Positions 51,859-60,018 are shown, counted from the first letter of the stretch. The stretch: 64,000 nucleotides of DNA from Streptomyces sp. NBC_01476 (GCF_036227265.1 NZ_CP109446.1:3481001-3545000); one strand, 5' to 3'. Numbers and translations are program-made. Notes: a model not told the origin generated them from the letters alone.

Positions 51859-52794
51859 CTAGAGCTCGGCGCCGCCGCGGATGCCCGCGAGGATCGACCG
51901 CGCGCCCTGGCCGATGAGTTCTCCGGCCAGGTCCGCACCCAGCTTCTCCGGCCCGGCGGTCCGGCCCGGCATCGACCCCGACACCCGCTGGACCCCGTCC
52001 CGCGACGTGACCTGCGCGTGGAGTGTGAGAGAGCCGTCCGGCCCGGTCTCCGCGCAGGCGCCCACCGGCACACTGCACCCCCCGTGCAGTTCCGCGAGGA
52101 GGGCCCGTTCCGCCCGTACCTGGGCATCGACGGCGTGGTCCGCCAGCGTGGAAAGGATCTCCCGGATCGGCTTGTCGTCCTCGCGGACCTGGATCCCCAA
52201 GGCGCCCTGCCCGGGCGACGGCGGGAACAAGTCCAGGGGCAGCAGTTCGCCGATTGCCCGGTCGAGGCCGAGACGACGAAGACCGGCGACCGCCAGGACC
52301 ACGGCATCAAGGCCCATGGTCTCGATCTTCTTCAGCCGGGGCGGAACGTTCCCCCGGATCGGAACCACCTCGAGGTCGGGGCGGACCGCCAGCAGCTGGG
52401 CGATGCGCCGAGGGGCACCGGTGCCGACTCGCGCGCCCTTCCGCAGCCCGGCCAGCGTGGATCCGCAGAGGGCATCCCGTACGTCCTCGCGCCCCGGCGG
52501 AGGCAACAACATCAGGCCCGGCGGATTCGCCGTCGGCAGATCCTTCAGCGAGTGGATCACCACGTCCACGTCACCGCGGGCAAGTGCCGCTTCCTGCTCC
52601 GAACTGAACGCACTTCCGCCACTTACGGCCGAGACCTCGGACGTGCGCGAGCGTCGGTCCTTGTCACCACCTTCGAGAATTACCCGATGCGTGAACGTCA
52701 CACCGGGAAATCCCTCACGAAGGGGGGCGAGATATTCCCGTACCTGGGTTTTCGCCAGGTCACTCGCCCGCGAGCCGACCCGGTACGTTGTCAC
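51859..52794 (-). CDS. hemC: Hydroxymethylbilane synthase, divergent copy
   Basis: A 311-residue porphobilinogen deaminase, which joins four porphobilinogen units into hydroxymethylbilane. Key residues are kept: GSRASDLAKTQ, VIHSLKDLPT (Lys-Asp pair), GAPRR, IRGNVPPRL, and the dipyrromethane-cofactor Cys in ELHGGCSVPVG. The loop usually reading GGKGLF is changed to SGGSAF and the GTSSLRR motif to GTGAPRR. It stands alone, not in a hemA-hemC-hemB operon, so it is likely a second copy. GTG start with GGGAG upstream. It is divergent from an HD hydrolase gene. Confidence 0.87.
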   Translation of the reverse strand: MTTYRVGSRASDLAKTQVREYLAPLREGFPGVTFTHRVILEGGDKDRRSRTSEVSAVSGGSAFSSEQEAALARGDVDVVIHSLKDLPTANPPGLMLLPPPGREDVRDALCGSTLAGLRKGARVGTGAPRRIAQLLAVRPDLEVVPIRGNVPPRLKKIETMGLDAVVLAVAGLRRLGLDRAIGELLPLDLFPPSPGQGALGIQVREDDKPIREILSTLADHAVDAQVRAERALLAELHGGCSVPVGACAETGPDGSLTLHAQVTSRDGVQRVSGSMPGRTAGPEKLGADLAGELIGQGARSILAGIRGGAEL

Positions 52795-53196
52795 ACCGAT
52801 CAACTCCCGACAGACGATGGACCACCAGCCGATCGTACGCCGAACCCCCCAAGGAATTTCCCGACCAATTGTCGGCACAGGCCCATTCCCCGTGCCAGAG
52901 AACCGTAGTACGAGCACCCCAAAACACGCCGTGCGCAGAATTCCGTTTCCGTATTGCCGCTTGAACGGAACTGTGCCGCCCCCATCCCCATGGCAGGCGG
53001 ATCCAGCCGACGCCAGGTCGGTACACGCTTGGAGGGTGCATGCGAGCGTGCACTGGGCGCGCGTTGGCGCACAGCAGCAGCGCCGGACGTCACACGCACC
53101 CGTCCCGAACCGCATCGTCCTCGGACGGACCGGCAGCAGCAGAGCAATAATCCCGAAGCGAAGTAAGGACACTTCGTACAGAGAGCGGAGGCCCCC
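52795..53196. other. Divergent gap between hemC and the HD gene
   Basis: About 400 bases. It holds an open plus-strand frame of 58-70 codons (ATGs at 52954 and 52990, ending 53166) with weak codon bias, which may be a remnant or chance. Otherwise promoters only. Confidence 0.4.
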
Positions 53197-53748
53197 TTGG
53201 ACTGGGCATGGAAAATCGCCGAGAAGGAGCTGGCTCCTACGATCCCGCGGCGGTGGAAGCACTCACGGGGAGTCGCGGATCGTGCGGCTGGGCTCGGCAC
53301 GTGGGTCGGCCCTGACACTGAGCTACTGGCATCCGCCGCGGTTCTGCACGATGTGGGGTACGCGCCTCGGCTGGCTGTCACCGGGTTTCATCCACTCGAT
53401 GGGGCGCGGTTTCTGCGGGACGAGCACGGTGCGGATGAGCGGGTGACGCGTCTCGTGGCGAATCATTCGTTCGCGTTGTTGGAGGCGGAGGAGCGGGGGT
53501 TGCGGGAGATTCTGGAGTCGGAGTTTCCGCTGCTGGAGGACCAGTTCCTCGTGGACGCGCTCGTGTACTGCGACATGACGACGACGCCTGACGGAGAGCC
53601 GACGACCGCACGGGAGCGGGTGGCGGAGATCGTGGGCCGGTACGGGGACGACAGCATTGTGGGGCGGTTCATTCGGCGGGCTGAGCCGGAGATTTACGCG
53701 GCTGTGGGACGGGTGGAGACGGCGATGGGGAACGCTCAGCCGAGGTAG
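53197..53748 (+). CDS. HD-domain phosphohydrolase
   Basis: A 183-residue protein. The HD motif set is HSRGVADRAA (first His), AVLHDVGYAP (HD), and GFHPLDGARFLR, with VANHSFALLEAEERG after it. Such enzymes cleave phosphates from nucleotides or signalling molecules, using metal. The start is TTG at 53197 after GCGGAGG at 5 bases. Its end overlaps the end of the NUDIX gene by 13 bases, tail to tail. Confidence 0.85.
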   Translation: MDWAWKIAEKELAPTIPRRWKHSRGVADRAAGLGTWVGPDTELLASAAVLHDVGYAPRLAVTGFHPLDGARFLRDEHGADERVTRLVANHSFALLEAEERGLREILESEFPLLEDQFLVDALVYCDMTTTPDGEPTTARERVAEIVGRYGDDSIVGRFIRRAEPEIYAAVGRVETAMGNAQPR

Positions 53749-54203
53749 GGGTAGGTGCCCGCGAGGTAGTCGCCGATCTGCTGGCGCATGCTGGCGTGGA
53801 TGTCGTACGCGTCGAGGTCGTCGGGCTGGATCCAGCGGACGCCGTCGGCCTCGTCGTTGATGGTCGGCTCGCCGCCGACCGGGCGGCCGATGTAGGTGTT
53901 CTCATACTGCTGGCGGATCTCGCCGTCGGTATAGGCGACGATGTGCTTGGGGTTGGTGTAGACGCCGAGGAAGCCGGTGATCTCGGCGATGATGCCGGTC
54001 TCTTCGAGGCATTCGCGCACCGCGCACTGGGCGGCGGTCTCGCCGATGTCCTGGGCTCCGCCGGGCAGGGCCCATTGGCCTGTGTCGCGGCGGCGTTGGA
54101 GGAGGATCGCGCCGGACTCGTCGACGACCAGAAGGTTGCTGGCGGGGATGAGGGTGTTCGCCTTGGGGGCGTTCGGGTCGTTGTAGTACTCAGTCCTGCC
54201 CAT
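53736..54203 (-). CDS. NUDIX hydrolase
   Basis: A 155-residue protein with a complete Nudix box (GGAQDIGETAAQ, then CAVRECLEETGI, residues about 48-71). It would hydrolyse a nucleoside diphosphate linked to another group. Its start overlaps the end of the XRE gene by 14 bases, so the two are one operon. Neighbouring phosphate-handling genes suggest a shared pathway. Confidence 0.88.
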   Translation of the reverse strand: MGRTEYYNDPNAPKANTLIPASNLLVVDESGAILLQRRRDTGQWALPGGAQDIGETAAQCAVRECLEETGIIAEITGFLGVYTNPKHIVAYTDGEIRQQYENTYIGRPVGGEPTINDEADGVRWIQPDDLDAYDIHASMRQQIGDYLAGTYPYLG

Positions 54204-54972
54204 GTGTGGTGGCCTCTTCCCGGTCGGGCGTCCAGGGGCGTGCGCCGGCCCAGACGGCGTCGAAGCTGTGAGCGTACGTGTCGAACCAGCCGTTGTTCTC
54301 TGCCCACTTGAGGTGGAGGACGGGGTTGGCGCTGGCGGGCTGGCCGTAGATGTGCGGGTTGGCCAGCAGGGTGTCGTCGTAGCGGAAGAGCGAGGTGTAG
54401 AGAGTGGTGTTGTGCAGCCGCACCTCGCAGCCGGCCACGGTCAGCAGCGAGCGGTAGTAGGTGAGGGAGGCGCGGATCTTGGCGGCCAGGGTGTCGCCGA
54501 TGCCTTCCTCGCGGCCCCGGATGGTGACGGCTTGGCCGCTCGGGTCGCCGAAGCACAGCCGTACGCGGACGCCGTCGGCGGCGCGGGCGGCGAGCATACG
54601 GGCGACGTGCGGGTTGCTCTGGGCGAAGAAGGTTCCGGAGAAGACGAGGACGTCGATCTGTTCCTGGGCTTGTTGGAGCAGGCCGAGCCAGGTCTCGCGC
54701 GGGACACTGGCCCGGTTCGGGAAGGTGCCGAGCAGTTCCGTGCCCTGGGTGCCGGCCGCCGGCCTGCTCAGAGCCTGCGGGGCGGGCCAGAGGAAGGTCT
54801 CCTCCACGCGCAGGTGTTGGGCGACGCGATGGCGGTGGCGGGGGTGGGGGATGCGCCCGCCGAGCCAGCGGCCGACGGTCTTGGGGTCCACTTCGCACGC
54901 TTCGGCGAGCAACTCGGGCGTGACGCCACGCTGGGCGAGTACGGAGTGAAGTCGCTCGTTCACAGAAGCCAT
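54190..54972 (-). CDS. XRE-family regulator with DUF5919/PLD-like domain
   Basis: A 260-residue protein. The helix-turn-helix is at residues about 5-40 (LHSVLAQRGVTPELLAEACE, then VDPKTVGRWLGG). The C-terminal part (DVLVFSGTFFAQSN; GVRVRLCFGDPSG; HNTTLYTSLFRYDDTLL) is the DUF5919 fold, related to phospholipase-D-like sensors. Its start faces the HAD gene across 88 bases, so it may control that operon as well as its own. Confidence 0.82.
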   Translation of the reverse strand: MASVNERLHSVLAQRGVTPELLAEACEVDPKTVGRWLGGRIPHPRHRHRVAQHLRVEETFLWPAPQALSRPAAGTQGTELLGTFPNRASVPRETWLGLLQQAQEQIDVLVFSGTFFAQSNPHVARMLAARAADGVRVRLCFGDPSGQAVTIRGREEGIGDTLAAKIRASLTYYRSLLTVAGCEVRLHNTTLYTSLFRYDDTLLANPHIYGQPASANPVLHLKWAENNGWFDTYAHSFDAVWAGARPWTPDREEATTHGQD

Positions 54973-55048
54973 ACAAGTGCAGGGCGCGGCATGGGAGCAA
55001 GCCCGATTGGTCGAACGTCAGCGGAACCGGTCGTTCCCGAGGGACGCA

Positions 55049-55054
55049 TACGCT
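55049..55054 (+). promoter_or_regulatory. Leaderless -10 box for the HAD gene
   Basis: TACGCT, then exactly 6 bases (GGCCGT), then ATG at 55061. GGTCG-type half sites at 55007-55034 lie in the same divergent region. Confidence 0.6.
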
Positions 55055-55060
55055 GGCCGT

Positions 55061-55753
55061 ATGGCGCTCATCGTCCTGTGGGACATCGACCACACGCTCA
55101 TCGACAACGCCGGTGTGAGCAAGGAGATTTACGCTGCCGCGTACGAGGCGGTGACGGGAAGCCGCCCGGCCCGAGCGGCGGTCACCGAGGGGCGTACGGA
55201 CCGTCTGATCATGCGGGACATGTTCGGCCGGAACAGTGTGGCCGAGCCTGCGTGGCCGGACGTCGAAGCCGCACTGGTCCAGGCGGGCGCGGAACGACTT
55301 GGAGCGCTCCAAGCTCGTGGGACAGCGCTGCCCGGAGTGCAGGACGTACTCAAGGCCTCCGCCGCACAACCCGGTTGGGTCTCCTCGGTGCTGACGGGCA
55401 ACATCGCCGCCAACGCCCGGGTGAAGCTCTCGGCCTTCGGCCTGGACGCCCTCCTGGACCTGCCCGTCGGAGCGTACGGCGCCGACGCCGAGGAGCGTCC
55501 GCACCTGGTGGACGTCGCCCGCCGTCGCGTTCAACGTGACCGCGGCCTTCCCACCGGCTCCCCCGTGGTCCTGGTGGGCGACACGCCCCGGGACGTCGAG
55601 GCCGCCGTGATCTCGGATGCGCACATCATCGCCGTGGCCACCGGAGTGGACAGCCCAGCCGTACTCGAAGCCGCAGGAGCCCCCGTCGTCCTGCCCGACC
55701 TCGCAGACACCGATCGCGTACTCGGACTTTTGGAGGACTTCGCGCGGGGCTGA
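55061..55753 (+). CDS. HAD-family phosphatase
   Basis: A 230-residue HAD hydrolase. Motif I is LWDIDHTLID (Asp8 and Asp10), motif II VSSVLTGN, and motif III/IV VVLVGDTPRDVEAA. A helical cap lies between residues 15 and 85. It resembles phosphoglycolate-phosphatase-type enzymes and should remove a phosphate from a small substrate. The ATG at 55061 fits the leaderless -10 box. First gene of the plus-strand run to 58951. Confidence 0.87.
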   Translation: MALIVLWDIDHTLIDNAGVSKEIYAAAYEAVTGSRPARAAVTEGRTDRLIMRDMFGRNSVAEPAWPDVEAALVQAGAERLGALQARGTALPGVQDVLKASAAQPGWVSSVLTGNIAANARVKLSAFGLDALLDLPVGAYGADAEERPHLVDVARRRVQRDRGLPTGSPVVLVGDTPRDVEAAVISDAHIIAVATGVDSPAVLEAAGAPVVLPDLADTDRVLGLLEDFARG

Positions 55754-55755
55754 AA

Positions 55756-55783
55756 ACGTCCCAGGACGTCCTGGGCACGTCCC
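55756..55783. promoter_or_regulatory. Palindrome and ACGTCC direct repeats before the radical SAM gene
   Basis: CCCAGGACGTCCTGGG (55760-55775) is a perfect 16-bp palindrome. ACGTCC occurs three times at 55756, 55766 and 55778, that is 10 and 12 bases apart, on one face of the helix. It starts 3 bases after the HAD stop and lies about 80-100 bases before the radical SAM start. With no loop it is a poor terminator; an operator is more likely. Confidence 0.55.
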
Positions 55784-55860
55784 TTTACGCGGTGACGCGG
55801 TCCCGCATCGCCCGGCCACGATCAGGGCCTCAGCCAGGCACCACGCCCAGGGAGGTCACC

Positions 55861-56766
55861 ATGATCACAGAGATCACCGGCGTCAAGACGATCCGGATGC
55901 TCTACCTGCAATTGCTCTACCGCTGCAACTTCGCCTGTCAGCATTGCTTCCACGGTGAACGCCTCCAGCACGCCGACGCGTTCACGCTCGAAGAGTCCAT
56001 CACGCTGATGCGGCTGATGCACAAGGAGTACGGCACCGAGGCAGTCAACCTCCTCGGTGGCGAGCCCTTCGTCTACAAGGACCTGCCCGAAGTCGTCCGT
56101 TACGCCAAGCAGGAACTGGGCCTGCACGTGGAGATCTGCACCAACGGGTACCGCATCGAACGCCGCCTCGCCGAGATCGCCCCGTACCTCGACCTGCTGC
56201 GGATCTCGCTGGAAGGCAACGGCGCCACCAATGACGCCATCCGCAAGTTCGGCAGCTACCAGGGAGCCCTGTCCGCCTTGGCCCACGCCCGCGACCTCGG
56301 CATCCCCACCGGCGCCACCATGACGGTCAACGCCCGTAATATCGCCGAGGTCCTCCCACTCGCCCGCACCCTCCAGCACTACGGCGTACAGCAGTTGAAG
56401 CTCCACCACCTGCGGCCGGTCGGCAACGCCGCCCACCACCCCGACCTCCTCATCAGCGATCCCGCCGCGTACGGCCGCCTGCGCGAGCAACTCCGTACGG
56501 CCGACGACCTCATGATCGAGGTCATCGTGGACGAGGACCTGTCGGAGGACAGCGCGCCCGAGGTCTGCGAGCCGCTCAGCGGCACTGCCGCCATCCCCCG
56601 GATCGAGGCCGACCCGCGCGGCGCACTCACGATGTCGTGCAAGGCTGTGGGGAAGGACGCGCACGCCTTCTGGTATGACAAGGAAGCCGGGCACATCGTC
56701 CACCGGCCCTCCGCCACCAACGAACTCGCCCTCGCCGTACCCGGCGTGGTCTACGCCCGTGCCTGA
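55861..56766 (+). CDS. Radical SAM enzyme of unknown substrate
   Basis: A 301-residue protein. The cluster motif is CNFACQHC (Cys22, Cys26, Cys29), followed by VNLLGGEPFVYKDLPE (GGE motif), EICTNGYRI and LRISLEGNGATND. The C-terminal part has two more cysteines (PEVCEPLSG; MSCKAVGKDAHAFW) that may hold an auxiliary group, but there is no full SPASM set. ATG after GGGAGG at 6 bases. The kinase start overlaps its stop by 8 bases. No RiPP precursor peptide was found nearby, so a small-molecule or nucleotide substrate is as likely. Confidence 0.88.
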   Translation: MITEITGVKTIRMLYLQLLYRCNFACQHCFHGERLQHADAFTLEESITLMRLMHKEYGTEAVNLLGGEPFVYKDLPEVVRYAKQELGLHVEICTNGYRIERRLAEIAPYLDLLRISLEGNGATNDAIRKFGSYQGALSALAHARDLGIPTGATMTVNARNIAEVLPLARTLQHYGVQQLKLHHLRPVGNAAHHPDLLISDPAAYGRLREQLRTADDLMIEVIVDEDLSEDSAPEVCEPLSGTAAIPRIEADPRGALTMSCKAVGKDAHAFWYDKEAGHIVHRPSATNELALAVPGVVYARA

Positions 56767-57397
56767 CCAGCCGCTCTTCGAGAGCCTTGAGGGATTACGC
56801 GGCACCGGGAAGTCCACGGTTGCGCCTTTGCTCGCCGCGGCCCGCGGTGCCGTCCTCATCCCCACCGTTCCCGCGCTCTACCAGTCGCTGCGCCGGGAGA
56901 TCGACGCACGGGACAACGTCGAGGCCCGGATGGCGTTCTACCTCTCCGCGCTGTTCACCGCCACCGCCGACATCCGTCAGCATCTGTCCGCCGGCACCCC
57001 GGTCGTCGTGGACAGCTACTTCGCCCGCTGCCTGGCCAACCACCGCGCCTTCGGCTCCCGCCTCGGCATCACCCTGCCGCCGGACCTGCCGGAGCCGGTC
57101 ACGTACAGCCTCGTGTGCGATGAGAGCGAACGCCGACGCAGACTCGCCGCCCGCCACAAGCCGACTTCACGCTGGGACGGGCTGGCCGAAGAGGTCGCCG
57201 AGCAGATCACCCACGCCTACGCCCCCTTTCCGATGCATCGCGTGAACACCACGGGCCGCACGCCCGAAGATGTCGTCCACACCATCCTGAACTTCACTGC
57301 CCAAGGAGGCAGTGATGCAGACCCTGAGCCGGTGGGAGCACGCCCTCACCTTCTTCCCCCAGTTCCGCGCGGCCCTGGAGGAACACATTGGCTCTGA
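56759..57397 (+). CDS. Thymidylate-kinase-like P-loop kinase with a TTA codon
   Basis: A 212-residue kinase. It begins PLFESLEGLRGTGKST, with a P-loop at residues 12-20 like dTMP kinase, then VVVDSYFARCLANHRAF and an Arg-rich ERRRRLAARHK lid. The substrate may be a nucleotide or a nucleoside-like product. Leu13 in the P-loop is encoded by TTA (56795-56797), so translation should need the bldA tRNA. The GTG overlaps the radical SAM stop, and its own 3' end overlaps the methyltransferase gene by 83 bases. Confidence 0.8.
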   Translation: MPDQPLFESLEGLRGTGKSTVAPLLAAARGAVLIPTVPALYQSLRREIDARDNVEARMAFYLSALFTATADIRQHLSAGTPVVVDSYFARCLANHRAFGSRLGITLPPDLPEPVTYSLVCDESERRRRLAARHKPTSRWDGLAEEVAEQITHAYAPFPMHRVNTTGRTPEDVVHTILNFTAQGGSDADPEPVGARPHLLPPVPRGPGGTHWL

Positions 57398-57983
57398 CGC
57401 CACCGTGCTGGTGATCGGAGCGAGCGACGGCAGACTGGTCCTGCCGTTGACCGCAGCCGGCCACCGTGTCACTGCGATCGAACGAGACCCGATCGCCCTT
57501 CAGGGTGGACTCGTCCGCCTGCCCGACGGCACCGAGGCCCACGCAGCCGGGCTGGTCGAACGGCTTCAGCAGGAAGGACTGACCGACCGCGTGGACATCG
57601 TGGATGGAGACTTCCTGAACGTCGGCCTACCCGCCGACGTGCAATACGACGCCGTCTGGACGAGCTGTTCGTGGCATTACAGTGCCAACCACCACCGGCC
57701 CCTGGCCGACTTCGTCACCCGCATGCAAGACCTCGTGCGCGTCCGCGGCCTGTTCGGAGCCGAGTTCATGATGCCCGTGACGGCCCGGCACCACCTGAGT
57801 GAGCATTACACGTCCCCGGAACGGCTCAGCCCGCTCTTCTCCGACGGATGGAATGTCCAACTGACCTTGCGATCCGGCCAGTACGTCGAGCGTCCGCACA
57901 TCGGACAGCCCCACCCGCACACCCATCGCATGGGCCTGTTTCTGGCGACCCGCACCTCTCCCATGACCTCTGAAAGGGCATGA
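57315..57983 (+). CDS. SAM-dependent class I methyltransferase
   Basis: A 222-residue protein. SAM motif I is VLVIGASDGRLVLPL, then VTAIERDP and DIVDGDFLNVGLP. It belongs to the generic class I fold; the target is unknown. AAGGAGG precedes the ATG at 57315 by 5 bases; a GTG just upstream is possible. It overlaps the kinase gene by 83 bases in another frame and is 7 bases from the CYTH gene. Confidence 0.78.
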   Translation: MQTLSRWEHALTFFPQFRAALEEHIGSDATVLVIGASDGRLVLPLTAAGHRVTAIERDPIALQGGLVRLPDGTEAHAAGLVERLQQEGLTDRVDIVDGDFLNVGLPADVQYDAVWTSCSWHYSANHHRPLADFVTRMQDLVRVRGLFGAEFMMPVTARHHLSEHYTSPERLSPLFSDGWNVQLTLRSGQYVERPHIGQPHPHTHRMGLFLATRTSPMTSERA

Positions 57984-57990
57984 AGCGATC

Positions 57991-58578
57991 ATGAAGCACG
58001 AGTACGAAGCGAAGTTCCTCGCCGTCGACGTCGTCGGGCTCCAAGCCAAGCTGGCAGCCCTCGGCGCGGTCCAGGCGTTCCCCCGGACCCTGCTCACCCG
58101 GAAGATCTTCGAGAGCGACGTCCTCGACTGCTCCCAGTGGGTCCGCCTGCGCAACGAAGGCACCCGCACTACCCTGACCCTGAAGCAGGTCACCGACGCC
58201 ACATCCATCCACGGGACGACCGAGATCGAGACCGAGGTCGGCGACCTCCACGCCATGGCCGAGATCCTCACCAACCTCGGCCTGCGAGAGGTCCGCTACC
58301 AGGAGAACTTCCGCGAGGAGTGGCAACTCGGCGACGTCGCATTCGACTTCGACACCTGGCCCGACCTCCCCACCTTTCTGGAAATCGAAGGCCTCGACGA
58401 ACCATCCGTCCGCGACGCCGCAGCCCGCCTCGGCCTCGATTACTCGCAGGCCCGCTTCGGCAGCGTCGACGCCATCTACAAGAGCGAGGCCGACCGCGAC
58501 ATCCTCGCCGAACCGACTCTCCTGTTCGCCGACGCGCGCAAGAGCGCGGAGCCCGCGACTGCCTCGCAACGTCAGTGA
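57991..58578 (+). CDS. CYTH-domain protein (class IV adenylate cyclase / ThTPase-like)
   Basis: A 195-residue protein. The N-terminal HEYEAKFLAVD gives the ExExK motif, followed by the beta-tunnel strands WVRLRNEGTRTTLTLKQV, TEIETEVGDL, FLEIEGLDEPSV. CYTH proteins act on triphosphates or bind polyphosphate-like ligands. Only 7 bases after the methyltransferase stop, with GAAAGG-type ribosome site. The pairing with a kinase suggests the substrate carries several phosphates; inference. Confidence 0.85.
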   Translation: MKHEYEAKFLAVDVVGLQAKLAALGAVQAFPRTLLTRKIFESDVLDCSQWVRLRNEGTRTTLTLKQVTDATSIHGTTEIETEVGDLHAMAEILTNLGLREVRYQENFREEWQLGDVAFDFDTWPDLPTFLEIEGLDEPSVRDAAARLGLDYSQARFGSVDAIYKSEADRDILAEPTLLFADARKSAEPATASQRQ

Positions 58579-58594
58579 TGGCCGGAGCGCAGCT

Positions 58595-58951
58595 GTGCCG
58601 ACTGAACCCTCCCTCCAGCATCGCGTCATCCCCGGGATCGCCGCCTTCGCCCGCGGCGGCCTCCCGGAGCCACCGATAACGGACGACAGCAACTCCTGGA
58701 CCGACGGCTACTGCTGGCTGTTCTGCCGCCAGCAGTGGACCCGCGTCCTGTGGATCGGTCCGGCCAACGTCGCCGGAGCCCAGGCACCGATGTACGCATG
58801 CGGTCCCTACATCAACGAACTCCAGGAACGGATCTGGCAGGCAATACTCCTGTCCGACGGGCCAGCCCCGCGCAGTACGCACCCGCCGGCGGGCGAGGCG
58901 CACTCTGCCACGGAGAGTCCCCGTGCAAAGGACAGGAGCCAGAGGGGATAG
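58595..58951 (+). CDS. Small unknown protein, last gene of the radical SAM operon
   Basis: A 118-residue protein. The middle is Trp/Cys-rich (WTDGYCWLFCRQQWTRVLWI) and the C-terminal 40 residues are charged and disordered-looking. No family was recognised. GTG start 16 bases after the CYTH stop, with CGGAGC at 6 bases. It looks co-transcribed with the operon. Confidence 0.6.
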   Translation: MPTEPSLQHRVIPGIAAFARGGLPEPPITDDSNSWTDGYCWLFCRQQWTRVLWIGPANVAGAQAPMYACGPYINELQERIWQAILLSDGPAPRSTHPPAGEAHSATESPRAKDRSQRG

Positions 58952-59109
58952 GCGATGGGGGCTCCAGCCAAATGAAGGGCGGAGCCTCCGCGACGGCTTT
59001 TCGCGACTGATTGCCGGTAGTGGGAGCGAGCATGGCTCATGCACGGGGAGCCGCCGGTCAGGCGTCGGCGCTCACGTAAGTCGAACCGCGATACGGATCT
59101 GCTGGTGGT

Positions 59110-59766
59110 TTACCGCAGGGCGGCGCCGGCAGACGGTTCGTCCCGCGAAGGGCCGACCAGCACAGCCCCCGGGTAATCAGAGACCTTGGCATAGCGGTAG
59201 GCCCCAGTCAGCGGGGCGGGTTGCAGGTTCAACGCCTGTGCGACAGCCCAATGCCGGCTCTCGGCAAACATCTGCTCGTCCTCGTCCAGGCCATCGCCTC
59301 TGAGGAGCGCGCCGAGCCGGTCAAGGTCCACGTCCCCAGATCCAAAAGGCACGAACACCTCCGCGTCGGCACCACACGGACCGCTTGGCAAGGACTTGTC
59401 GTCGGGGTCATAAAGTACGCCGCCCAACTCGACCTTCATCTCACCGTCGTCGTCCTCAAAGGGGGTTCCCAGATGGGCCATCTCCGACTGGTACTCGTGA
59501 ACGCACTCCCCATCCCGGTAGACGTACAAGCTCAGCAGGTCGGAGTCGTACAGGCTGTGGGCGAGCACGCCGAACCCGCAGGTGCCGCTGAGGTAACGCC
59601 CCAAGTCGTGTACATCCGCGACGTTGTACGCACCCTCACGCGGCAGTAGCGCGGTGCGTTCCAGAGCGACAGGAACAACGATCGCCGTCACCTCGGCCTG
59701 AATCAGGGCCGTGCGCACCTGCTCGACTCCGGCCACGACGAGTACGCCCTCGTAGCTGGTTCCCAT
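59110..59766 (-). CDS. Unknown acidic protein
   Basis: A 218-residue acidic cytoplasmic protein starting MGTSYEGVLVVAGVEQVRTAL. It has an alpha/beta start and a conserved-looking middle (GFGVLAHSLYDSDLLSLYVY, then YQSEMAHLGTPFEDDD). No family was recognised; similar proteins occur scattered in actinobacteria. ATG after GGGGG at 6 bases. It converges on the radical SAM operon. Confidence 0.6.
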   Translation of the reverse strand: MGTSYEGVLVVAGVEQVRTALIQAEVTAIVVPVALERTALLPREGAYNVADVHDLGRYLSGTCGFGVLAHSLYDSDLLSLYVYRDGECVHEYQSEMAHLGTPFEDDDGEMKVELGGVLYDPDDKSLPSGPCGADAEVFVPFGSGDVDLDRLGALLRGDGLDEDEQMFAESRHWAVAQALNLQPAPLTGAYRYAKVSDYPGAVLVGPSRDEPSAGAALR

Positions 59767-60018
59767 GAATAACCCCCAAGTCGCCGTACCCCCGTTGCCA
59801 CACGCACCATAGGGCGTCCCTGTGGCAACGGACCGGCAGCAGCACCCAATCCATGACAAGCGTCGATATCTCTGTCGGAAGTCGGGGTCCCCCGTCAGTC
59901 GCACAACCGCTCACGCCTCGCTCACGCACGGCGCCCGGCATGGCTGTGCCCCGGCCGTCCGTGGACAGCCGGGGCACGGGAACCGCGGGTCGGAGACCCC
60001 GGAGAGGGATCGACCCCG

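Noticed and set aside
55861-56766. RiPP cluster led by the radical SAM gene
   Set aside because: No short precursor frame with a core-like sequence was found upstream or between the genes, and no SPASM or RRE domain or peptidase is present.
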